In this document: positions 14,582-21,208 of the stretch, in pieces
Numbering within the stretch: the first letter of the stretch is position 1
Layout of the letters: every line of letters starts with the position of its first letter
Notes under the pieces: generated by a model
Seen by the model: only the letters and a program-made list of their open reading frames with translations
The model's database searches: none
Told to the model about the DNA's origin: nothing
Source: Bacteroidota bacterium
GTDB taxonomy: Bacteria > Bacteroidota > Bacteroidia > Bacteroidales > Paludibacteraceae
NCBI GenBank assembly: GCA_023391625.1
Contig: JAEWAN010000020.1
Coordinates: forward strand, 1 to 21,208
Reading direction: 5' to 3'
DNA: 21,208 bases
Translations under genes and position numbers: made by a program

Positions 14582-15634
14582 ATGGAAAAGCGTTTTCTGG
14601 AATCAATGATCGAAAAAATCATCCACAGCCTTCAAACGCTGGAGGGAACTGTTGTGGAAAAGGATAAAAGCTATGATGTTTCCATGCGGGACTGGGGCTG
14701 GCCGCAGGGCGTTGCTCTTTTCGCAATGTATCAATACTATGTGATCAAGCGGGAGCCGGAGCTTTTAAAATATCTGGAGGACTGGTTTGCAGAGCATTTT
14801 GAAGCGGGGCTGCCGCCTGTAGACGTAAACAGCACTTGTCCGATGCTTACGCTCACGTATCTTTACGAAGAAACGGGAAATCCGGAGTACAAAAGACAGC
14901 TTGATAAATGGTGCGACGAAATTACCGCACATTTTCCACGGACAGAAGAAGGCGGATTCACACATTATATCGTTACGCTTCCAAATGAGGGCCAGCTTTG
15001 GGATGACACTCTGTATATGACCGTTTTGTTTTTGGCACGTATGGGACAGCTGCGCAAGGAGCCTGCACTTCAGCAGGAAAGTATCAGACAGTTTTTGGTA
15101 CACATCAAATACCTTACGGATACCCGTACCGGTTTGCTGTTCCACGGTTGGGACTTCAATGGAAGGCATAATTTTGCGCAGGCTCGATGGGCGCGTGGAA
15201 ACTCCTGGTATACGGCGGGCCTTGTAGACTATCTTTCTATGACACAGCTGGACCCGGGCGTAGAAGCGTATCTGTTCAGCACATTGGAACAGCAGGTGAA
15301 GGCTTTGGAACAATATCAGGCGGACAACGGCCTTTGGCATACCATCATTGACAGGCCGGATACATATTTGGAAACTTCCGCCAGCAGCGCGTTTGCCTAT
15401 GGTATCCTGAAAGCCGTGCGTGAAGGAAAGCTGAGCGCGGTTTATGAACGAGTTGGGCTGAAAGCCGCTCAGGGTGTTTTGGATATGATTGCCCCTGACG
15501 GAACAGTTCAGGGCGTATCTGCCGGCACACCTGTTTTCCGTACGGTTGAGGAATACAATGAAGTAGAAGTGCGGCCGATGCCGTACGGACAGTCCATGGC
15601 GCTGCTGATGCTGGCAGAATTGATTAAACATTAA
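14582..15634 (+). CDS. GH105 unsaturated (rhamno)galacturonyl hydrolase
   Basis: This 350-residue cytoplasmic enzyme resembles YteR/YesR, which remove the 4,5-unsaturated galacturonate left by pectate or rhamnogalacturonan lyases at the non-reducing end, releasing a sugar that opens to 5-keto-4-deoxyuronate. It has the alpha/alpha-barrel pattern with conserved stretches MRDWGWPQGV (35-44), GQLWDDTLYM (137-146; D142 as the likely general acid), HGWD (188-191) and WARGNSW (203-209). No signal peptide is visible, and the length is normal for the family. It sits 31 nt after the permeases and 20 nt before GH3. The product it makes is the substrate of KduI, encoded at the end of the operon, so the pathway is internally consistent. 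Activity on unsaturated uronates from ulvan or other polymers cannot be excluded. Confidence 0.92.
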   Translation: MEKRFLESMIEKIIHSLQTLEGTVVEKDKSYDVSMRDWGWPQGVALFAMYQYYVIKREPELLKYLEDWFAEHFEAGLPPVDVNSTCPMLTLTYLYEETGNPEYKRQLDKWCDEITAHFPRTEEGGFTHYIVTLPNEGQLWDDTLYMTVLFLARMGQLRKEPALQQESIRQFLVHIKYLTDTRTGLLFHGWDFNGRHNFAQARWARGNSWYTAGLVDYLSMTQLDPGVEAYLFSTLEQQVKALEQYQADNGLWHTIIDRPDTYLETSASSAFAYGILKAVREGKLSAVYERVGLKAAQGVLDMIAPDGTVQGVSAGTPVFRTVEEYNEVEVRPMPYGQSMALLMLAELIKH

Positions 15635-15654
15635 AAAACGGGAGGCTGCGGGAA

Positions 15655-17586
15655 ATGGAGATGTTTGCCCAACGGGCCAGAGAACTGGTAGCACAAATGA
15701 CATTGGAGGAAAAGGTGAGCCAGATGCGGTACGATGCACCGGCAATAGAACGATTGGGCATCCCCGCGTACAATTGGTGGAATGAGTGCCTGCATGGTGT
15801 GGGACGCAGTGGAACAGCAACCGTTTTCCCGCAGCCAATCGGAATGGCGGCCAGCTTTGATGAATCTTTAATGGAGCACGTAGCACAGGCCATTTCTGAC
15901 GAGGCCCGCGCAAAGTACAATCAATACAAAACGTTTGGAGAAACCGGGATTTATCAGGGACTTACGTTCTGGTCCCCCAATATCAATCTGTTCCGCGACC
16001 CTCGTTGGGGACGCGGACATGAAACCTATGGGGAAGACCCCTTGCTGACAGGGCGGATGGGGACTGCTTTCATTCGCGGCTTGCAGGAAGGAAAGGACCC
16101 CAAATATCGCAAGCTGGACGCGACGGTAAAGCATTTTGCGGCGCATAGCGGTCCTGAGGCGGGACGGCACTCGTTCAACGCAGAAGTGAGCGCGGAGGAT
16201 ATGGCAGATAGCTATTTATGGGCCTTTCGATATTGTATTGAGCATGCGAAGCCGGCGGCTGTAATGGGCGCGTATAACCGGATCAACGGTGAGCCCGCCT
16301 GTGCAAGCAGCACATACCTTAAGGGTGTACTGTATGAAGAATGGAAATTTGACGGCTATGTTGTATCTGACTGCGGTGCAATCCAGGATATCAATGAAAA
16401 CCACCATGTGACAAAAAATGAAAAAGAAAGCGCAGCGTTGGCGGTCAACAATGGGTGTCAGCTCAACTGTGGGAAGGCGTATCATTGGGTGAAGGCCGCT
16501 GTAGAGGATGGGTTGATCAGTGAAGATACAGTCACCTGTGCGGTAGAGCGTTTGTTTGAAGCGCGCTTCCGTTTGGGCATGTTTGATAGCGATTGTGTGT
16601 ACGATTCCATTCCGATAAATGTGATTGAATGTAGAAAGCACCGTGAATTGAACCGGAAGATGGCGCAAGAAAGTATCGTATTGCTGAAAAATAACGGTAT
16701 ATTGCCTTTGAACCCTGAAAAAACAATTGCAGTAATAGGCCCGAATGCCGATGACAAAACGGTATTGCTGGGAAATTATAGCGGAACGCCTTCGCATTGG
16801 ACGACGTTGCTGCGCGGCATACAAGAACAGGCCCGGGGAGAGGTGTATTACGCACGCGGCAGTGCGCTTGTGGAAAAAGAGGTCCTGCCTTGGGCGGAAA
16901 AGCCGCTGCATGAGGCAATCTATACCGCAAAGGCTGCGGACGTGGTCGTGTTGTGTCTGGGCCTGAGCCCCCTTCTTGAAGGTGAGGAAGGGGACGCATA
17001 TAATGGAGCTGACAGCGGTGACAGAAAAGACATTTTGCTGCCGGATATTCAACAGCAACTGCTGTGCGCGACATTAGATACGGGAAAGCCTGTGGTACTG
17101 GTAAATGTATCCGGAAGCTGTGTTGATCTCCGGCAAGCGGATGAACGATGCGCGGCGATTCTGCAATGCTTTTATCCCGGAGCAGAAGGAGGGAATGCAC
17201 TGGCTGATATTCTGTTTGGCCGGGTATCTCCCAGCGGTCGCCTGCCAGTCACATTTTATCGAAGCGTGGAGGATCTGCCACCATTTACAGATTACAGCAT
17301 GAAGGGGCGAACCTACCGCTTTTTTGATGGAAAGCCGCTTTATCCATTTGGGCACGGTCTGACCTATGCGGATATCAAGGAGCAGTGGACGGACCCGTAT
17401 ACGGTGCGGGTAAGGAATGCATCCGAGACAGCAACCGGATATAGTATACTCCGGTATGAGAACGGAGCACTTGCCGACTTCAAACGCATTTGGCTGGATG
17501 GATATACAGAGACAGAAGTGCGCTTTTTGCAGGGAAATGAAAATAAAAGACAGACGCGCAGCGCACATGGTTGCGAGGAGAAATGA
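15655..17586 (+). CDS. GH3 glycosidase (beta-xylosidase/beta-glucosidase-like), short C-terminus
   Basis: This 643-residue enzyme removes terminal sugars by a retaining mechanism. The TIM-barrel domain (about 1-310) carries NWWNECLHGVGRSG (40-53), WSPNINLFRDPRWGRG (106-121), the KHF/H substrate-binding stretch near 159-164, and the nucleophile D239 in GYVVSDCGAI. The second sandwich domain (about 335-545) includes LEGEEGD (441-447), where the acid/base glutamate of this subgroup lies. The sequence resembles the Xyl3A-type branch, but specificity (xylose, glucose, arabinose) is uncertain. After YPFGHGLTY (563-571) the usual fibronectin-III-like domain is reduced to about 50 residues ending in FKRIWLDGYTETEVRF. 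No signal peptide is visible, so it acts in the cytoplasm. GGGAGG nine bases before ATG 15655 supports the start. GH2 begins 13 nt downstream. Confidence 0.92.
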   Translation: MEMFAQRARELVAQMTLEEKVSQMRYDAPAIERLGIPAYNWWNECLHGVGRSGTATVFPQPIGMAASFDESLMEHVAQAISDEARAKYNQYKTFGETGIYQGLTFWSPNINLFRDPRWGRGHETYGEDPLLTGRMGTAFIRGLQEGKDPKYRKLDATVKHFAAHSGPEAGRHSFNAEVSAEDMADSYLWAFRYCIEHAKPAAVMGAYNRINGEPACASSTYLKGVLYEEWKFDGYVVSDCGAIQDINENHHVTKNEKESAALAVNNGCQLNCGKAYHWVKAAVEDGLISEDTVTCAVERLFEARFRLGMFDSDCVYDSIPINVIECRKHRELNRKMAQESIVLLKNNGILPLNPEKTIAVIGPNADDKTVLLGNYSGTPSHWTTLLRGIQEQARGEVYYARGSALVEKEVLPWAEKPLHEAIYTAKAADVVVLCLGLSPLLEGEEGDAYNGADSGDRKDILLPDIQQQLLCATLDTGKPVVLVNVSGSCVDLRQADERCAAILQCFYPGAEGGNALADILFGRVSPSGRLPVTFYRSVEDLPPFTDYSMKGRTYRFFDGKPLYPFGHGLTYADIKEQWTDPYTVRVRNASETATGYSILRYENGALADFKRIWLDGYTETEVRFLQGNENKRQTRSAHGCEEK

Positions 17587-17599
17587 GGGAACATTAAAT

Positions 17600-20500
17600 A
17601 TGAAACTTCCGGGCTATCATGAGAATCCGGAGCAGCTACATTGGAACTGCGAAGAGCCGCGCGCCTACTATATCCCCTTTGACAGCGGCGTGAGCGCGCT
17701 GCGGAGCAATGTCGCTTCGCCAGCTTGTATTTCGCTGAATGGAAAGTGGCGCTTCCGATATGAAAAGGCATCCTACTTACTTTCAGATCAGGATATAGCT
17801 CCACAAACAGATGTTTCTGCCTGGGATGAACTCGTGGTTCCCTCCTGTTGGCAGATGCATGGATACGGCCAGCATCAATATACGAATGTACGTTATCCAT
17901 TTCCCTATATTCCTCCGTACGTACCATCTGAAAATCCATGTGGGATATATCGCAGGACGGTTGTATTGGAACAGCTGCGTGCTGACAGGTTGTATTATAT
18001 TAACTTTGAGGGCGTGGACAGCTGTTTTTATTTGTATGTCAATGGAAGTCTGGTTGCGTATAGCCAGGTGTCCCACTCTACGAGTGAGGTGGATATCACA
18101 CGGTATTTACACGATGGAGAAAATCATCTGGCCGTGTTGGTGTTAAAATGGTGTGACGGGAGTTACCTGGAAGATCAAGACAAGTTCAGGATGTCCGGAA
18201 TATTCCGCGATGTGTACCTGTTAGAACGGCCAGTACAGCATTTGCGCGACTTTTTTATTCATACAAAGAGACTACGCGAAAATGATGCCGAAATTACAGT
18301 GGAACTCAGCTGGAACGGCACAAGTCTGCCGGTCCAGCTCAGTCTTTATTCACCGGACGGAGCGTTGCTGGATACGACTCAGGCGAACGGGAACAGAGCT
18401 AGGTTTGAAGTGAAAAATGCGGTGCTGTGGAACGCTGAACAACCGAGATTGTACACCTTGCTGATGGAATGTGCGGGAGAATATATTGTACAAAAAACAG
18501 GAGTCCGCGAGATTTGCATTGAAGCAGGAATCGTGAAGTTGAACGGAAAGCCGATTCGCCTGAAAGGCGTAAATCGGCATGATAGCGACCCAGTCACGGG
18601 GTATACGCTTGACCGTGAACAGGTGATCCGAGATCTGCGTTTGATGAAGCGATATAATTTTAACGCGATACGGACAAGCCATTATCCGAATGCGCCCTGG
18701 TTTGTCCAGCTTTGCGATATGTATGGATTTTATGTGATTGCCGAAGCAGATCTGGAAAGCCATGGGACGATTTCGATTTATGGCGGAACGCAGGAAAAAA
18801 CACCGGGCTTGCTTGTACAGGATCCCCAATTTGAAAAGGCAGTCATGGACAGAGTACGCCGTTGCGTGGAGAGAGATAAAAACAGCGCGTGCGTTGTGAT
18901 TTGGTCTTTGGGAAATGAAAGCGGATACGGGCCCTCGCTGGAGCAGGCCGCGCTTTGGGTGAAAGAGTACGATCCTTCCAGGCTCTTGCAGTATGAAGGC
19001 AGTATTTATGAAAGCGGAGGGCACAAAAACAATACGTCGATGCTTGATCTATACAGCCGTATGTATGCGTCCTGCACAGAGGTCATTGAATATTTTTCAG
19101 ACAAACAGGCGAAAAAACCGTTGTTATTATGTGAATATGCTCACGCAATGGGAAACGGTCCGGGCGATGGCGAAGATTATTTTCAACTGATGGAACGGTA
19201 CCCGGGATTTTGCGGCGCATTTGTTTGGGAATGGTGCGACCATGCGATTGACATGGGAAGCGCGGAAGATGGGCGGAGAAAATATTTTTATGGCGGCGAT
19301 TTCGGCGACCAGCCGAACGACGGGAATTTTTGCGTGGATGGTCTTGTATATCCGGACCGCACTCCGCATACCGGACTGCATGAGATCGCACAGATCAACC
19401 GGCCTGTAAGGGCGGAGTTTATACAGAAGGGCAACAGCGGGACCATTTATCTAACCAATTGTCTCGACTTTCTCAACCTTTCTGAAGCGGTAGCTGTAGA
19501 ATATACGATAACAAATGAAGGCAAAATATGGGAGCATGGAGTACTGCATGCGGATGCCGCTCCCCGTGAACGCTGCAAAGCGGAATGGGAAGGCATTCTG
19601 CCGGAAAAAGGAAACTGTGTACTGTCTTTAAAATACAGACAAGCCGGAGTCTCGCCATTTGTAGAGCACTCCGGTCTGCTCGGGCATGACCAATTTGTAT
19701 TGCGAAGCGAAAGAAAGCCGGAGCCTTCGAAAAAAAAGAGCAAGAACGTCATCCAAGTACAGGAAACGGAATTATCCTATATTCTGAAAGGAGAGCGGTT
19801 CCGGTATGAATTTGGAAAAATTACAGGTGCGTTCCAACAACTTGTTTACGATAATAAAATTTATACGGAAAGACCGATTGCATTTAATATCTGGAGAGCG
19901 CCTACCGACAATGACCGATATTTGCGCGCAGAATGGGAAGCCGCAGGATATGACCGCAGTATAATAAAGGTTAGAGACGTCAGTGTCGAACATTCCGCCA
20001 GAAAAGTGGAGATCACCTGTCGGCTGATGATTACAGCGGTTTCGGTTCAGCGCATCTTGGATATAGATGCGAAATGGTTTGTGGACCCTGAAGGAGAGAT
20101 TGGATGCCGAGTTGTATGCAGACGTGACCCGCAGCTTCCAATGCTGCCGCGGCTTGGGCTGCGCTTATTCCTGCCGGAAACGCTGGAGAATGTCGAATAC
20201 TACGGTTATGGTCCTTATGAAAGCTATGTGGATAAACATCAGGCTTCCTGGCTGGACACATTTTACGATAATGTTGAAAGGATGCACGAGGATTATATCA
20301 TGCCGCAGGAGAACGGAAGCCATTGGAACTGCGAATATGTGAAATTGACCGATAGAAACGGGGACGGGATATTGGCGTTCGCGTCTTTTCCGTTTAGCTT
20401 TAACGTATCCCGCTACACACAGGAAGAACTGACATGCAAGGCGCATAATTATGAGCTTGTAAAAAGCGGAAATACCGTTTTTTGTTTGGATTATGCCCAG

Positions 20501-20617
20501 AATGGAATTGGTTCGAACAGCTGTGGGCAAGAGTTGCTGCCTCAATATCGGTTGGATGAAGAAAAAATGCAGTTTGGTTTTACCATACGTTTTTTGTCAT
20601 CCGAGAATAAGCAATAG
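17600..20617 (+). CDS. GH2 beta-galactosidase (LacZ-type)
   Basis: This 1005-residue cytoplasmic enzyme has the full LacZ layout: jelly-roll sugar-binding domain (about 1-215, with NVRYPFPYIPPYVPSENPCG), Ig-like domain (215-315), TIM barrel (315-600), second Ig-like domain (600-700) and the large C-terminal beta-sandwich (from about 725). The acid/base is E440 in IWSLGNESGYGP and the nucleophile is E512 in LLCEYAHAMGNG; RTSHYPN (358-364) is also typical. A Lys-rich hinge (KPEPSKKKSK) links the last two domains. The start was placed at ATG 17600, where homology begins; the frame is open further upstream only as overlap with GH3. It probably removes beta-galactose from imported pectic oligosaccharides (galactan side chains), an inference from context. 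LacZ-family members also act on other beta-galactosides. Confidence 0.94.
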   Translation: MKLPGYHENPEQLHWNCEEPRAYYIPFDSGVSALRSNVASPACISLNGKWRFRYEKASYLLSDQDIAPQTDVSAWDELVVPSCWQMHGYGQHQYTNVRYPFPYIPPYVPSENPCGIYRRTVVLEQLRADRLYYINFEGVDSCFYLYVNGSLVAYSQVSHSTSEVDITRYLHDGENHLAVLVLKWCDGSYLEDQDKFRMSGIFRDVYLLERPVQHLRDFFIHTKRLRENDAEITVELSWNGTSLPVQLSLYSPDGALLDTTQANGNRARFEVKNAVLWNAEQPRLYTLLMECAGEYIVQKTGVREICIEAGIVKLNGKPIRLKGVNRHDSDPVTGYTLDREQVIRDLRLMKRYNFNAIRTSHYPNAPWFVQLCDMYGFYVIAEADLESHGTISIYGGTQEKTPGLLVQDPQFEKAVMDRVRRCVERDKNSACVVIWSLGNESGYGPSLEQAALWVKEYDPSRLLQYEGSIYESGGHKNNTSMLDLYSRMYASCTEVIEYFSDKQAKKPLLLCEYAHAMGNGPGDGEDYFQLMERYPGFCGAFVWEWCDHAIDMGSAEDGRRKYFYGGDFGDQPNDGNFCVDGLVYPDRTPHTGLHEIAQINRPVRAEFIQKGNSGTIYLTNCLDFLNLSEAVAVEYTITNEGKIWEHGVLHADAAPRERCKAEWEGILPEKGNCVLSLKYRQAGVSPFVEHSGLLGHDQFVLRSERKPEPSKKKSKNVIQVQETELSYILKGERFRYEFGKITGAFQQLVYDNKIYTERPIAFNIWRAPTDNDRYLRAEWEAAGYDRSIIKVRDVSVEHSARKVEITCRLMITAVSVQRILDIDAKWFVDPEGEIGCRVVCRRDPQLPMLPRLGLRLFLPETLENVEYYGYGPYESYVDKHQASWLDTFYDNVERMHEDYIMPQENGSHWNCEYVKLTDRNGDGILAFASFPFSFNVSRYTQEELTCKAHNYELVKSGNTVFCLDYAQNGIGSNSCGQELLPQYRLDEEKMQFGFTIRFLSSENKQ

Positions 20618-20709
20618 CTTCAATAATCGAGCAAGAAAGATTTGGGGGGTAATCAGCCAGTCAGCGCAAAATGTTATTTTCGAATTGTTTTAAAGGAGGA
20701 GCAAAAACA
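20618..20709 (+). other. Gap before kduI with strong ribosome binding site
   Basis: The 92-bp gap contains AAAGGAGGA at 20692-20700, nine bases before the kduI ATG. No terminator hairpin is visible, so kduI can be read from the upstream operon; no convincing promoter is seen either. Confidence 0.5.
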
Positions 20710-21208
20710 ATGGAAATCCGATATTCATGCAACCAGCGGGACTTCAAGCGCTACACAACGGAGGAGACGCGCAAAGAGTTTCTGATCGAGAACCTGTATG
20801 CGGCAAACGAAGTGGTGGCGGTGTACAGCCATGTGGACCGGATGGTGACGCTGGGGTGCATGCCCACTACAGAAACGGTGCCCATCGACAAGGGCATTGA
20901 CATCTGGCACAACTTCGGCACGCGGTATTTTCTGGAGCGCCGGGAGATCGGCGTCTTCAACATCGGCGGCGCGGGCAGCATCACGGCGGACGGCGTAAAG
21001 TACGAGCTGGGCTACAAGGACTGCCTGTACATCACGCAGGGGACGAAGGAAGTGCTGTTCGCCAGCGAAGACGCGGCGAATCCCGCGAAGTTCTACATGG
21101 TGTCGGCCCCGGCACACCGGGCGTATGAGACGAAGCTCATCAAAATCGAGGACGCGGCGAAAAAGCCGCTGGGCGCGATGGAAACGAGCAACAAGCGAGT
21201 GATCAACC
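20710..21208 (+). CDS. kduI: KduI, 5-dehydro-4-deoxy-D-glucuronate isomerase, 3'-truncated by window edge
   Basis: The first 166 codons are present; the frame is open to the last base. KduI converts 5-keto-4-deoxyuronate, released after GH105 action, to 2,5-diketo-3-deoxygluconate, the first committed step toward 2-keto-3-deoxygluconate. The N-terminus MEIRYSCNQRDFKRYTTEE, then RKEFLIENLYAANE and VYSHVDRMVTLGCMP, is characteristic of the family, as is GFGxxYF-like WHNFGTRYFLERREIGVFN and the ending NKRVIN. The metal-binding His/Glu residues of KduI lie further on and are outside the window. A strong AAAGGAGGA precedes ATG 20710. It is the expected partner of GH105, and kduD, kdgK or kdgA would be expected beyond the edge. 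GC in sampled stretches is 55-68%, above the adjacent GH2 gene (about 48%), hinting at a different origin. Confidence 0.93.
   Translation, partial: MEIRYSCNQRDFKRYTTEETRKEFLIENLYAANEVVAVYSHVDRMVTLGCMPTTETVPIDKGIDIWHNFGTRYFLERREIGVFNIGGAGSITADGVKYELGYKDCLYITQGTKEVLFASEDAANPAKFYMVSAPAHRAYETKLIKIEDAAKKPLGAMETSNKRVIN

Noticed and set aside
14765..15913. Minus-strand frame of 382 codons opposite GH105 and GH3
   Set aside because: It spans two genes with strong family motifs; the translated sequence has no coherent domain.
20725..21117. Minus-strand frame of 130 codons at the right end
   Set aside because: The plus strand encodes the KduI N-terminus in a frame open to the window edge; the antisense frame is a by-product of its high GC.
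1..21208. CRISPR array, tRNA, rRNA, phage or toxin-antitoxin genes
   Set aside because: No regularly spaced repeats, tRNA-like cloverleaf, rRNA signature or phage/toxin protein motif was noticed anywhere; a covariance-model scan would be needed to exclude small RNAs and riboswitches.

Overview
The window looks like chromosomal DNA of a Gram-positive, probably gut-associated Clostridia-type bacterium. The evidence is strong AGGAGG ribosome binding sites, a lipoprotein-type sugar-binding protein, a YesM/YesN-like two-component pair, an ABC sugar importer without its own ATPase, and mid-range GC (about 50%) over most of the sugar locus. Species cannot be assigned from sequence reading alone.

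Left part (1-3320), a mobile or decayed zone. The 3' part of a sigma-70-family sigma factor enters from the left edge (1-609). It is followed by a complete insertion sequence (714-2429) with 15-bp perfect terminal inverted repeats, a 9-bp target duplication and one intact DDE transposase on the minus strand. Next comes a Ser/Ala/Thr-rich secreted-protein remnant whose signal peptide is out of frame with its body (2708-3213).

Middle left (3321-7731), sugar isomerase and oxidoreductases. A GC-rich pair consists of a LysR regulator (minus) and a divergent L-fucose-isomerase-like protein (plus). They share a compact intergenic region with two overlapping promoters and a perfect 10-bp-arm palindrome in the classical LysR position. 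Two Gfo/Idh/MocA-family oxidoreductases follow, 5 nt apart, ending at a bidirectional terminator (7698-7731).

Middle right (7739-11310), regulation. A YesN-like response regulator and a YesM-like histidine kinase form a minus-strand operon. It is divergent from the transport operon across a 290-bp control region that carries candidate promoters in both directions and two exact-tandem 21-bp repeats, plausible binding sites for the response regulator.

Right part (11311-21208), uptake and degradation operon: solute-binding lipoprotein, hairpin attenuator, two permeases, GH105 unsaturated uronyl hydrolase, GH3 glycosidase, GH2 beta-galactosidase, and the first 166 codons of kduI, which runs off the right edge. 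None of the three hydrolases has a visible signal peptide. The model is that oligosaccharides released outside the cell by other enzymes are imported and then dismantled in the cytoplasm: GH105 removes the terminal unsaturated galacturonate, GH2 and GH3 trim neutral sugars, and KduI feeds the resulting keto-deoxyuronate into 2-keto-3-deoxygluconate metabolism. This fits pectin, most likely rhamnogalacturonan-I, utilisation. The least explained components are the isomerase-like protein and its two oxidoreductases, whose substrates cannot be read from the sequence.
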